Shown piece by piece: positions 1 through 7,292 of a DNA stretch of 64,000 nt. The stretch's first letter is position 1. Every line of letters starts with the position of its first letter. The DNA lies in assembly GCF_000807675.2 (NCBI RefSeq), contig NZ_CP019962.1, positions 1,860,001 through 1,924,000 on the forward strand, in the 5' to 3' direction. The notes below the pieces were generated by a model, which made no database searches, was not told the DNA's origin, and was given only the letters and a program-made list of their open reading frames with translations. Made by a program: the position numbers and the translations under genes. This stretch comes from Eubacterium limosum (GTDB lineage Bacteria > Bacillota > Clostridia > Eubacteriales > Eubacteriaceae).

Positions 1-2
1 TG

Positions 3-638
3 TTAACGATAGATCATTTTGTTTCATCGACCTTCAGGTTTTCAATGATTTTAGGCCCTGTACTTATCTGTGCAAATACGTTGTTATTTATTTGGGAAAA
101 AAAAGGTTACTTAGCTTTTAAGTTGCCAAGGAAAAATAATTATAAAGGGGTCATAATAAATACAATACTGATTCATGCATTTATCAATGGGACTACCTTT
201 TACTTTGTATATATTCTTTTTTTATCTTTAGGCATGTTGTTTAATGCCGCGCATATGGAAATTGCGAGGACTTCTTTTGATTTTTTATTTGGCAGAAATT
301 TTTCTATTGAATCTCCGTATTTCTACTATGTTTTAGATGGATTTATTAAATTTTTTGTATTTGGTTTTGTGTACAGTTTATTTTCTAATACGATTGCATT
401 AGTTAGTTCTAAAAGTTATGTGTCGGTTATAATTCCGATTATTTATTATTTTGGTTTTTCAGTTATATTTGCAACTGGATTACAGTATATGCCTTTGGCA
501 CCTGTCTATACCCAAGGTTTTACTTCATTTGTTGATATGCCTTTATGGATGGCCTTTACACCAATGATTATACCAGTAGTTACTTCTTTTTTTATCATAA
601 TTTGGTTTTTAAAAAGAAAGGAAAAATATGTGGATTAA
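3..638 (+). CDS. ABC-2-type permease-like membrane protein, 5' end outside window
   Basis: The reading frame is open from base 3 to the stop at 638, so the gene very probably starts upstream of the window. The first internal ATG (45) has no convincing ribosome binding site. The protein has about six hydrophobic segments separated by short loops and ends in a lysine-rich tail, as expected for an integral membrane permease subunit. The stop overlaps the next membrane gene by 11 bases, and an ABC ATPase lies three genes downstream, so it is probably the membrane part of an exporter or immunity-type ABC system. No specific family motif was recognised and the substrate is unknown. The DNA is strikingly AT-rich compared with the region after base 2750, which suggests acquisition by transfer. 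Confidence 0.6.
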   Translation, partial: LTIDHFVSSTFRFSMILGPVLICANTLLFIWEKKGYLAFKLPRKNNYKGVIINTILIHAFINGTTFYFVYILFLSLGMLFNAAHMEIARTSFDFLFGRNFSIESPYFYYVLDGFIKFFVFGFVYSLFSNTIALVSSKSYVSVIIPIIYYFGFSVIFATGLQYMPLAPVYTQGFTSFVDMPLWMAFTPMIIPVVTSFFIIIWFLKRKEKYVD

Positions 639-1251
639 AATATTTGCTGTAATAATCCTTTGGATGTTTTATATTTACTACGATCCAATGGGACCTTTTG
701 GTGGACTGTTTGGTGACATGGGCTCAGGTATGTTAGTGACCTATTTATGCTATTTCTTTATAGCCATGCATTTATCATTTAATAGAATAAACTCCTTCAT
801 ATTAAGTCGTTTTGTGTTTAAAAAAGATTTCTACTTCTGGGCATTAAAAAAGATATTAAAAGTTAGCTCTCTGTATGTATTGATCTGTACATTTACATAT
901 GTGTTTATTAATTATATATTAAGGCACAATGATATGGTAACAATTTACATAATTGTAAAGTTTATGACTGGAAGTATTATTAATATATCTTTATTAAACT
1001 TTATTATATTGCTAATTAAACTTCAGTACAACACAATTTTTAGTATGATATTTGCAGGATGTATCATTACATTGGCTTATATTACTGGTGGGGTTCAATT
1101 GATAAGATATAATATCAGTTTTATAGCCTCGGCATATACGGATATTAACGGATATATGCGTCCTATGTTTACTATTATGGGATATCTTATAATCCTAAGT
1201 ATTATGTTGATATTATTGTCAAGAAATAAAAAGATGGATATAAGTATTTAA
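628..1251 (+). CDS. Membrane protein of AT-rich ABC cluster
   Basis: This 207-residue protein has roughly six hydrophobic segments and almost no soluble domain. The ATG at 628 follows a good AGAAAGG ribosome binding site and lies inside the end of the previous gene, so the two are translationally coupled. It sits second in a run of three membrane proteins ending with an ABC ATPase, and is inferred to be a permease subunit. I recognise no catalytic motif and cannot name the transported compound. Codon use is dominated by AT-rich codons, like its cluster neighbours and unlike the rest of the window. Confidence 0.6.
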   Translation: MWIKIFAVIILWMFYIYYDPMGPFGGLFGDMGSGMLVTYLCYFFIAMHLSFNRINSFILSRFVFKKDFYFWALKKILKVSSLYVLICTFTYVFINYILRHNDMVTIYIIVKFMTGSIINISLLNFIILLIKLQYNTIFSMIFAGCIITLAYITGGVQLIRYNISFIASAYTDINGYMRPMFTIMGYLIILSIMLILLSRNKKMDISI

Positions 1252-1253
1252 TT

Positions 1254-1934
1254 ATGAAAATAAAAAGTATTTCGTTTTTTTGTGCAACATTGCTGACACT
1301 AGAAATTAATATTTGGAGAAATGTACAAGATAATAAAAAAATAGAAGATATTATAAAAATTATTTTTTTATCGGACAATGATGAAACAGGAATAAGTATT
1401 ACATCGCTTATTACTTGTTTTGCTTTTGTTATATTTTCAGTACTATTTGTAATTAATATTAAAAATGATATCTCAAAAAATTATAGAAGTATGATACTCC
1501 AAAGATATAGAAGTCGGAGAAGCTTTTTGATGCAGCATCAAAAAAAGGGAATTCAAAACAGTTTAATTTTAACAATTTCTATTTTTGTATGTTTAGTTTT
1601 ATTTTATAGTATATTGGAATTCAAACTTATAAATTTAGAATCGCTACCGGGCGACCAATTAATGTCCTTATTTATTAATATTTTTTTGTTTTTAAATATT
1701 TCAATTACTTTTAATACAATTATTGTCTTAAAAAAGAGCAATATACAAGGAATAACTGCGAATATTCTTTTAATAGTTATTGTTATATTATTAGATATTT
1801 CAATTAAAGAGATTAGTATACTAACTTTTGGATCAATCATTCTATTGGTAAGAGGAACTGTTTTCTTATCAAACATAATTTTTGTTTTAATAATATATCT
1901 ATATTTTTTTATAAAAAATATAGATATCCTTTAA
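1254..1934 (+). CDS. Membrane protein of AT-rich ABC cluster
   Basis: This 226-residue protein has several long aliphatic segments, most clearly in its middle and at its C-terminus, and an intervening basic loop rich in Arg, Gln and Lys around residues 78-100. It starts only two bases after the previous stop and lacks a strong ribosome binding site of its own, which fits termination-reinitiation within one transcript. The ATPase gene follows 11 bases later. It is inferred to be a third membrane component of the same ABC system. No homologous family was recognised. The sequence is very AT-rich. Confidence 0.55.
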   Translation: MKIKSISFFCATLLTLEINIWRNVQDNKKIEDIIKIIFLSDNDETGISITSLITCFAFVIFSVLFVINIKNDISKNYRSMILQRYRSRRSFLMQHQKKGIQNSLILTISIFVCLVLFYSILEFKLINLESLPGDQLMSLFINIFLFLNISITFNTIIVLKKSNIQGITANILLIVIVILLDISIKEISILTFGSIILLVRGTVFLSNIIFVLIIYLYFFIKNIDIL

Positions 1935-1945
1935 AGGAGAAGACA

Positions 1946-2590
1946 ATGCAATCAATTATTCAAATAGAAAAAGCATCAAAGACTTTTAAAGATAAAAGCG
2001 TTTTTAAGGATGTTAATATTTCAATACAAAAAGGAAGTTGTATAGGTTTTTCTGGGTACAATGGATGCGGTAAAAGCGTTCTCTTGAAATGCATTTGTGG
2101 ATTTTCGTTACTAAACCAAGGAAGAATTATATGTAACAACAAGACAATTAATAAGGATATAGATTTTATTCAAGATACTGGGATAATTATCGAAACTCCA
2201 GAATTTATAAACGACCTGACAGGCTATAAAAATTTAAAAATTATAGCGGAAATTCGGAATGTAATAGACGATAAAGATATCCTGAAAACAATGGAAATTC
2301 TCGACTTAGAAAAAGATAAAGATAAGAAAGTTGGTAAGTATTCCCTTGGTATGAAGCAAAAGTTAAGAATTGCACAAGCAATTATGGAAAAACCTAAAAT
2401 TTTAATCCTTGATGAACCTACAAATGGATTAGACAAAAGAAGCGTTGTAATCGTTCGGGAAATTTTAAAAAAATTTATAAAAAAGGGGGGAACTCTAGTG
2501 ATGACAAGCCACAATAAAGAAGACATGGACATTCTATGTGATCAAGTCTATGAGTATGATAATTATAATTTTTATATGAAGAGTAAATGA
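1946..2590 (+). CDS. ABC transporter ATP-binding protein
   Basis: This 214-residue protein is a minimal ABC ATPase. The Walker A motif reads GYNGCGKS near residue 37, the signature region is YSLGMKQK near residue 131, Walker B is ILILDEPT near residue 152, and the H-loop histidine lies in TSHN near residue 190. The signature has SLGMK rather than LSGGQ, typical of exporters of the bacitracin/lantibiotic-immunity type (family knowledge). The ATG at 1946 follows an AAAGGAG site. It ends the AT-rich cluster of three membrane proteins and presumably energises them. The substrate is unknown; peptide export or self-protection would be an inference only. The protein is short and lacks the C-terminal extension seen in many drug-export ATPases. 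Confidence 0.85.
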   Translation: MQSIIQIEKASKTFKDKSVFKDVNISIQKGSCIGFSGYNGCGKSVLLKCICGFSLLNQGRIICNNKTINKDIDFIQDTGIIIETPEFINDLTGYKNLKIIAEIRNVIDDKDILKTMEILDLEKDKDKKVGKYSLGMKQKLRIAQAIMEKPKILILDEPTNGLDKRSVVIVREILKKFIKKGGTLVMTSHNKEDMDILCDQVYEYDNYNFYMKSK

Positions 2591-2756
2591 AGAGAAAGCC
2601 AACTAACAATGCTCCCTGGCAAAACACCGACTTCATCAAAAATTCAAAATTTAGCTCGAAGATTGAAGATCCTTGCCAGACTGCTTGACACTCCTTAGAA
2701 AAGCTAAAGCAGAATCTCTGGCACTAAATTACAGTAAAAAAGTAGGAGGCCCCCCC

Positions 2757-3341
2757 ATGATCCACAACCTATCCCAAAAACTAACGTCCACCTTCATCCA
2801 CCACCGCATCATTGACGCTGAGGACCGGGAGGTTTATATTTACAGCTTTGAGCTCCTGCTGTCCGCGGTCGTCAATCTGGCGGTGGTGGTGCTTTTAATA
2901 TGCCTCACCGGGCAGGTGTGGGGTGGCGTGGGTTTTGTTTTGGCCTTTCTGGTGCTCCGGCAGTCCGCGGGAGGGTATCACGCGTCCTCACATTTTTTCT
3001 GTATCCTGAGCTTTACGGTCATTTTTTTGGTGTTTCTGGCAGTGATCATTTTTCTGCCGCCGCTTTACTATCTGCCGGTTATTCTGGGGGCCTTAATCAT
3101 CGGTATACCCGTCATTGTGCTCACAGCGCCGGTGGCCCATGAGAACAAGCCGCTGACCGGGGCGGAGCGCGCGCGCCTGAGCCGTCTGGCAAAGCTGACC
3201 GTGGTTGTTTTAACAGCTCTGATCATGACGGGCTGGTACTTGGCGCCTTGGAACGCGGCGCCGGCTGGAGCGGCCCTGGGGCTTCTGACGGTTGCGCTGT
3301 CGTCCCTGGCGGCGCTGTATCAAAAGAGAAAGCGGGATTAA
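2757..3341 (+). CDS. agrB: AgrB-like accessory gene regulator protein (orphan)
   Basis: AgrB proteins are membrane cysteine endopeptidases that cut and cyclise the AgrD pro-peptide into a thiolactone autoinducer. This 194-residue protein carries the family core RQSAGGYHASSHFFC near residues 68-83, which contains the catalytic His and Cys. It also has the downstream APVAHENKPL motif and four or more membrane segments. The start at 2757 is set by an AGGAGG site at 2744-2749, seven bases upstream; an in-frame ATG at 2673 lacks one. A terminator follows at 3390. No AgrD peptide, AgrC kinase or AgrA regulator was found beside it, so its substrate is unknown. Base composition matches the host, not the AT-rich cluster upstream. 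Confidence 0.88.
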   Translation: MIHNLSQKLTSTFIHHRIIDAEDREVYIYSFELLLSAVVNLAVVVLLICLTGQVWGGVGFVLAFLVLRQSAGGYHASSHFFCILSFTVIFLVFLAVIIFLPPLYYLPVILGALIIGIPVIVLTAPVAHENKPLTGAERARLSRLAKLTVVVLTALIMTGWYLAPWNAAPAGAALGLLTVALSSLAALYQKRKRD

Positions 3342-3389
3342 GCCCGCCCTAACTAAATATTGAGACTGGGATAATGCTTGACACCCGCC

Positions 3390-3421
3390 AACAGAGAGCT
3401 TTTGCTTTCTGTTATTTTTTT
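3390..3421 (+). terminator. Rho-independent terminator after agrB
   Basis: A ten-base stem (3390-3399 with 3404-3413, one mismatch) closes a four-base loop and is followed by ATTTTTTT. It lies 48 bases after the agrB stop and ends that transcript, so the next gene needs its own promoter. Confidence 0.8.
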
Positions 3422-3449
3422 GCTCTAAATAAAGAGAGAAGGAGTTATT

Positions 3450-3794
3450 ATGAATAAAAAAGATTTGTATGCAGTGCTTAAAGATAAAACCCGTATAGCC
3501 TGGGTGGAGGTTTTTACCGACCCGGAAGCCGGGGATGGCCTTCGGGTCTGGTTTGAGGACTGGCGGGGGCTGGAGTTCTACCGGAGTAAGGCAACCTTTA
3601 TAAAATGGCTGGAGGAATGGGATATCGTGAGCACAGCGGCGGCAGAAAAGGCGGCGAGGGCGCTTCTGCCGGGCAGCCAGCTTCTGCCCATGTACCGCGG
3701 CCCAAAATGTACCTTTGTCCAGATTAAGACCAAATCGACCAAAGCCGGGGAGAAGTATGCCTATAGCTGGGTAAATTTGGATTTAATTAATTAA
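3450..3794 (+). CDS. Hypothetical protein, probably frameshifted at its C-terminus
   Basis: This 114-residue protein has no family I recognise. It is rich in Trp, Tyr and charged residues, has no membrane segment and looks like a small soluble accessory protein. The ATG at 3450 follows AGAAGGAG. Just before the stop the DNA reads ATTTAATTAATTAAC, and the +1 frame stays open after it until a TGA at 3931-3933, adding about 45 residues of ordinary-looking, charged sequence. Removing one TTAA unit would fuse the two parts into a protein of about 159 residues. It may belong to the phage-like module that follows, but a 325-base gap and a promoter at 4037 separate them. Confidence 0.55.
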   Translation: MNKKDLYAVLKDKTRIAWVEVFTDPEAGDGLRVWFEDWRGLEFYRSKATFIKWLEEWDIVSTAAAEKAARALLPGSQLLPMYRGPKCTFVQIKTKSTKAGEKYAYSWVNLDLIN

Positions 3795-3933
3795 CGGCCC
3801 CGGGCCTGTAAAGGAGGCGAAATGCCTGGAGCTTAAAAACGGCATGATCGTGCGCCATCTGCACCGGGATGCCACCATAAGGCGCAAGCTGGAGGAGGCG
3901 TGGCAGGTGGCGGCTGCGCTGGAAAAAAGATGA
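3787..3933 (+). pseudogene. Detached C-terminal reading frame of the 3450 gene
   Basis: This frame is open from 3787 to a TGA at 3931-3933 and reads as a plausible C-terminus rich in Arg, Glu, Leu and Ala that ends in LEKR. It has no good start codon of its own near its beginning; the first in-frame ATG (at 3844) would give only 29 residues. It begins exactly at a tandem TTAA repeat at which a four-base duplication would shift the frame of the preceding gene. The bases after 3933, up to 4037, contain nothing I can identify. Confidence 0.4.
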
Positions 3934-4036
3934 AAAAGGTGTGTGTTTGTCCCATAAGTGCAAAATAATATCCGATATACAGCCGAAAAAGCCATATTTT
4001 ACCCTTTTTTGCTGGTTTACGCGGCCAACCCGCGGT

Positions 4037-4065
4037 TTGCGGCATTGGCCAGCGCCCGGTATAAT
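4037..4065 (+). promoter_or_regulatory. SigA-type promoter of the phage-like module
   Basis: TTGCGG at 4037-4042 and a perfect TATAAT at 4060-4065 are separated by 17 bases. The site lies 55 bases upstream of the ATG at 4120 and probably drives the overlapping gene run to 6797. Confidence 0.65.
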
Positions 4066-4119
4066 ACACCTACAAGCTTGAAAAACAAAGGACACCGGTG
4101 TTCCGAAAGGAACGATTAA

Positions 4120-4608
4120 ATGAACAATAAAATAAACAGAATGGTAGTCACACCCGAGGAGCTGAAGGATCAGCCGGTTATATCTACACTGGACCAGCTG
4201 TTCTGCATGGAGCTCATGGATTTGCAGATGAACCGGGAGGAATTATTAAGGGCATATTATAACCGCACGCTGTTTCTGGGCAAGTCGCCGGAGCAGCCTG
4301 TGACGGTGGTGTATGGTACGGGCGCCACCCCCTACTACAATATCCGCGAGGCAGCGGCGCTTATGGGAAAGCGAGAAGGTATTGACGCTTTTATCGCAGA
4401 GCACGGCGATGCGCTGGGCGTGACCATGCGTATTGCGGCGGCGCCGGACAGGCTGGGGCTGCTCGAATTTCTGCCCACGGCGGACATCGAGGGGATTCAT
4501 CGCCTGGCAGCGCTGCTGGGAAAAGAAGCGGATTCGGAGGGCGTAGCCATCATGTTTGAGCTGTTAGAGGAAAAGGCTGTGGCCTGGGGGAGACAGTGCT
4601 ATGCATAA
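4120..4608 (+). CDS. Hypothetical protein of phage-like module
   Basis: This 162-residue soluble protein has no family I recognise. Residues around 70-90 (YYNIREAAALMGKREGIDAFI) resemble a small DNA-binding helix-turn-helix of the excisionase type, but this is only an impression. The start follows an AAAGGA site and lies downstream of a good promoter. Its stop overlaps the next ATG by eight bases, so it is the first gene of a translationally coupled run of five that ends with a sigma factor. The low complexity of alanine and leucine residues reflects the higher GC content here. Function unknown. Confidence 0.6.
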   Translation: MNNKINRMVVTPEELKDQPVISTLDQLFCMELMDLQMNREELLRAYYNRTLFLGKSPEQPVTVVYGTGATPYYNIREAAALMGKREGIDAFIAEHGDALGVTMRIAAAPDRLGLLEFLPTADIEGIHRLAALLGKEADSEGVAIMFELLEEKAVAWGRQCYA

Positions 4609-5131
4609 GTTTACCATTACAGACACAACCTGCTATGATGCGCTCTGGCTGCCGGGCCTTGAGACAATACCGGCGGTCATTGACCCGCCGATGTATTACG
4701 GCGGAGAGCCAGAGATATGGCTGGCGCTGAGCCCGATCCTGCCTCTGCTCGGCCAGACCTCAGCCAGCAAGCTGGCCGGGCTCATCGCTCCGGGGAGCAA
4801 GTGCAAGCGCCGGGTGTATTTTGGGGGAAGGCACCGCCACATGTGGATGGTGAACATGCAGGGGCTGCGCGGTCTGCTGCTGTTTATAAAGGACGATGTG
4901 AAAATGGAATGGGCGAAGGAGCAGTTTGAACGAAAGGTACACGCCCTGGAAATGCTGCATAAGGGGGACGCAAAGACCTCCATCCTTTACCACTATGAGG
5001 AGGGGAGTGAACCGGTTCCAGCCGAGGAATACGGCTGTGAGGCCGGGACACTGGCCCGCGTGCTGATCGATCAGCACCGCCGATGCCAAAAGCTGGAGGA
5101 GATGCTGGAGCAGGTGGAGAATGGGGCTTAA
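4601..5131 (+). CDS. Hypothetical protein of phage-like module, possibly BRO/antirepressor-like
   Basis: This 176-residue soluble protein is unassigned. Its middle part (about residues 40-105: a Ser-Ala-Ser-Lys-Leu stretch, then CKRRVYFGGRHRHMWMVN and LRGLLLF) has the feel of the DNA-binding BRO/antirepressor domains that phages carry, which is a weak inference. The C-terminus is a predicted helical, Glu/Gln/Leu-rich segment. Its ATG lies inside the end of the previous gene and its stop inside the start of the next, so expression is coupled along the module. Function unknown. Confidence 0.55.
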   Translation: MHKFTITDTTCYDALWLPGLETIPAVIDPPMYYGGEPEIWLALSPILPLLGQTSASKLAGLIAPGSKCKRRVYFGGRHRHMWMVNMQGLRGLLLFIKDDVKMEWAKEQFERKVHALEMLHKGDAKTSILYHYEEGSEPVPAEEYGCEAGTLARVLIDQHRRCQKLEEMLEQVENGA

Positions 5132-5603
5132 CTACCTGGCGGAGCTCAACGCCATGCGGGATTATCTGCTGCTGAGGCCTCTGGCCTCCGGGCAGATATC
5201 CCTGTGGCACGGGCTCATGATGATCAATAACCTCTGTGGCTGGAAGAGCTGGTTTACAGCGCCGAATATGACGCTGCAGGCTTTTTCGGGGCTTTCGGAC
5301 AGTGGAATCCATAAGGCGCGGAAGGTGCTTAAAGAGAGGGAGCTCATTGACTACCTGCCCGGCTCGTCTGGCGTGATACCGGCAAAATATCACATTTATC
5401 CGGTATCCCTGCGGGTCCGGGAGGCGCGCGGCAGTAAAGACAGCAGTACAGGCAGTAGTACAAGCAGGAGTACAGGCGGCGGTGCGGGCAGTGGGACAGG
5501 CGGCAGTACCGCATTCTATAAACAAAACAAACCAGACAAAAAGAGACAAAAGGAAACCACCAATCCTTTTTTAAAAATGTTAAGCGATGAGGAGGAAATG
5601 TGA
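5121..5603 (+). CDS. Phage-type replication initiator-like winged-helix protein
   Basis: The first 95 residues match the pattern of phage replisome-organiser or DnaD-like N-terminal winged-helix domains: an alternating helical start, then WHGLMMINNLCGW-KSWFTAPNMTL, then LSDSGIHKARKVLKERELIDY with a following beta wing. After about residue 100 comes a linker of degenerate Ser-Thr-Gly repeats (about 5443-5515 in DNA) and a basic tail ending in FLKMLSDEEEM. Such proteins bind the phage origin and recruit the helicase loader, here the next gene. The ATG overlaps the previous gene and the stop overlaps the next GTG. Assignment is by pattern memory, so the exact family is uncertain. Confidence 0.65.
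   Translation: MGLNYLAELNAMRDYLLLRPLASGQISLWHGLMMINNLCGWKSWFTAPNMTLQAFSGLSDSGIHKARKVLKERELIDYLPGSSGVIPAKYHIYPVSLRVREARGSKDSSTGSSTSRSTGGGAGSGTGGSTAFYKQNKPDKKRQKETTNPFLKMLSDEEEM
5443..5515 (+). repeat. Degenerate Ser/Thr/Gly codon repeat in initiator linker
   Basis: Short units resembling GGCAGTAGTACA recur across this stretch and encode alternating Ser, Thr and Gly between the DNA-binding domain and the tail of the replication-initiator-like protein. It is the only simple repeat in the module and could vary in length between strains. Confidence 0.6.
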
Positions 5604-6172
5604 ACCGAAACGAAACACTGAAAATTATGGCTGTCATCAAGGCAGCCTATCCCTATTATTACAATAACCAGTCGGAGGAGGACCTGAAAACTGTGGTCAA
5701 CCTCTGGCAGGGGATGTTTGAGGAGTATGAGTACAGACTGGTATCCGGTGCGGTACGGGCCTTTATCGCCAGTGACACTAAGGGTTTTCCGCCCTCTGTG
5801 GGCATGGTTCTGGACAAGCTGAGGCTGCTCACCGCGCCGCGTGAGCTCTCGGAAATGGAGGCCTGGAACCAGCTTTCCAGGGCGGTTAAAAATTCGGCCT
5901 GGTACGCCGAGGAGGAATTCGACAAGCTGCCGGAGGATATCCGCGGCATTGTGGGCTCTCCGGCCAGCCTCCGGGAGTGGGCATTGATGGAGGCGGGCAC
6001 CTTCCACTCGGTCATTCAGTCCAATTTCATGCGCAGCTACCGGGCCTGCCGGGGGCGTAAACGCGCCCTTGAGGAGCTTCCGGAAAGTGTGCGCGGCATG
6101 ATCGGGGAGCTGGCCGCTCAGAAAACCCTGCCGCCTGAGCAGAGGAGGGATGAAAATGCAAGTGGTGAATGA
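5600..6172 (+). CDS. Helicase loader-like protein (G39P type)
   Basis: This 190-residue protein begins with the arrangement typical of the 'loader and inhibitor of phage G40P' family: an N-terminal helix with IMAVIKAAYPYYY, then a segment ending in NLWQGMFEEYEY, then VRAFIASDTKGFPPSVGMVLDKL around residues 50-75. In phages such proteins load the replicative helicase onto the origin complex. The start is a GTG at 5600, overlapping the previous stop (ATGTGA) and preceded by GAGGAGG. It lies directly after the initiator-like gene, the usual phage order, but no helicase or primase gene follows. Confidence 0.7.
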   Translation: MNRNETLKIMAVIKAAYPYYYNNQSEEDLKTVVNLWQGMFEEYEYRLVSGAVRAFIASDTKGFPPSVGMVLDKLRLLTAPRELSEMEAWNQLSRAVKNSAWYAEEEFDKLPEDIRGIVGSPASLREWALMEAGTFHSVIQSNFMRSYRACRGRKRALEELPESVRGMIGELAAQKTLPPEQRRDENASGE

Positions 6173-6797
6173 GCAGGATAACCAGGCTGAGATCCTCCGC
6201 TTTATCGAGATGGCTAAGCGGGGCGACAAGGACATGAAGCTGGCAGTGGTCAATCTTTTCAAGCCCATGGCTTACAGCATGGTTTACCGGTCCTTTTATG
6301 ATAAAGAGGAGCGGGAGGAAATGTACCAGGAGGCCTGCTTGCAGATATTGGAGGCCATTGAGGATTTTGATACGGAAAAGTACCGGCATGTGTATTTCCG
6401 GTATTACCTTAAAAACCGTCTGCGGTTTATGATTTCAAACCGGATTTGGCGCATTGGACTTGAGAAAAGGCGGTTTGTCTATTCGATGGATGAAAAAACA
6501 TCCGGAGTCCAGAGAGGGGAGTGCGTGAAAAAGAACCAGCTTCCGTCTGAGGAGAATACGGAGGAGCTGGCCATCAGAGGCTGTATGACGCAGAAGGTGC
6601 TGGAGGTGATGCGAGAAAAGATGGAGCAGAAAACCTATGAGGCGGTCTGCCGGCATTTCATGGAAGGTATCACCTACGCCGAGATTGCCAGGGAAAGGGG
6701 GAAGAGCCGCTCCACTGTCCATAAACAGTGCAGCCGTGCGCTGGACAGGGTGAAGCGGGAACTGCTCGGGGAGGAGGATTATCTGAGACTGATATAA
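6156..6797 (+). CDS. Phage-like sigma-70 family RNA polymerase sigma factor
   Basis: This protein of 213 residues has the layout of a small sigma factor. Region 2 lies around residues 10-90 (a helix ending in MAYSMVYRSFYDKEEREEMYQEACLQILEAIEDFD-type sequence, then YFRYYLKNRLRFMI). Region 4 is at the C-terminus, with the helix-turn-helix ITYAEIARERGKSRSTVHKQ followed by CSRALDRVKREL. The ATG at 6156 is chosen because AGGAGG at 6143-6148 is seven bases away; an ATG at 6150 would be only one base away. It is the last gene of the coupled module and overlaps the convergent gene by 19 bases. Which promoters it serves is unknown. Confidence 0.8.
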   Translation: MQVVNEQDNQAEILRFIEMAKRGDKDMKLAVVNLFKPMAYSMVYRSFYDKEEREEMYQEACLQILEAIEDFDTEKYRHVYFRYYLKNRLRFMISNRIWRIGLEKRRFVYSMDEKTSGVQRGECVKKNQLPSEENTEELAIRGCMTQKVLEVMREKMEQKTYEAVCRHFMEGITYAEIARERGKSRSTVHKQCSRALDRVKRELLGEEDYLRLI

Positions 6798-7231
6798 ATA
6801 TCAATGGTCATGTTCTGCGGATCAGTGCCAGTGTACTCCTCGAAATCGGCCTCAAAGCGACGGTCAAGCGGAAGCTGCCACAAAGCCTGCCAGAAATCTG
6901 TGACGGCGGACTGTACGTCGCCCTGAACGCGGAAACGGGCGTATCTGCCACCGGGGATGGTCTGGACAGATAGTCCCTGGGGCAGAGGTGCGCTGGGGGC
7001 TGTTTCACAGCCGACGGTAATGTCATAATCGCCTTTTTCGTCACTTTCGTAGTGGTTGTAAAGGGCGATGGTCCGGCTGTTGACCTTGTCGGGTATGCCC
7101 AAATATACCCCGTTGTACAGCTGCTGCCAGAGGCCGCCGATGACTTCGGCGGAGCCTGGCGAGAAGTTATTATTGCGGGCGGTAATGCCGGTGATGGTTC
7201 TTGGGCTCAGTTCTGTTATTTCGTAATGCAT
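6779..7231 (-). CDS. GyrI-like / AraC effector-binding domain protein
   Basis: This 150-residue protein fits the stand-alone GyrI-like (SOUL/Rob C-terminal) effector-binding fold. It starts MHYEITELSPRTITGITARNNN, has a central GLWQQLYNGV segment, and later IPGGRYARFRVQG followed by a DFWQALWQLPLDRRFEADFEEY helix and a final beta strand. Such domains bind small amphipathic or drug-like molecules. The gene is preceded by an AGAGG site and by a promoter with an inverted repeat (7260-7292). The WYL-domain regulator directly upstream in the same orientation is a common partner and is probably its regulator. Its end overlaps the convergent sigma-factor gene. Confidence 0.75.
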   Translation of the reverse strand: MHYEITELSPRTITGITARNNNFSPGSAEVIGGLWQQLYNGVYLGIPDKVNSRTIALYNHYESDEKGDYDITVGCETAPSAPLPQGLSVQTIPGGRYARFRVQGDVQSAVTDFWQALWQLPLDRRFEADFEEYTGTDPQNMTIDIYISLR

Positions 7232-7259
7232 GTTATACCTCTTTTCTTATGATAGAACC

Positions 7260-7292
7260 AGTATAGCAGATGAAATATGACAGGGTGTGTCA
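7260..7292 (-). promoter_or_regulatory. Promoter with TGACA-N5-TGTCA operator before the GyrI-like gene
   Basis: On the minus strand an extended -10 (TGCTATACT, TATACT at 7265-7260) lies 29 bases upstream of the ATG. The perfect inverted repeat TGACA-N5-TGTCA at 7278-7292 covers the -35 position and overlaps the stop codon of the upstream regulator gene. The position suits binding by the neighbouring WYL regulator. Confidence 0.6.

Noticed and set aside
2609-2698. A 29-codon frame just before agrB, considered as a possible AgrD-like peptide
   Set aside because: It has no Cys or Ser in a suitable core position, no acidic C-terminal tail, and no strong ribosome binding site. It lies before agrB, whereas agrD normally follows it.
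3374-3457. A 27-residue frame after agrB that contains a Cys followed by aromatic residues
   Set aside because: It spans the agrB terminator hairpin, lacks a ribosome binding site and has no AgrD leader or tail pattern.
4884-5549. A 221-residue minus-strand frame, and other long frames opposite the phage-like module
   Set aside because: They are mirror frames of GC-rich plus-strand genes and of the Ser-Thr-Gly repeat. They lack ribosome binding sites and recognisable domains.
5516-6268. A 250-residue minus-strand frame opposite the helicase-loader-like gene
   Set aside because: It is the complement of genes with good starts and family matches, and it crosses their overlaps.
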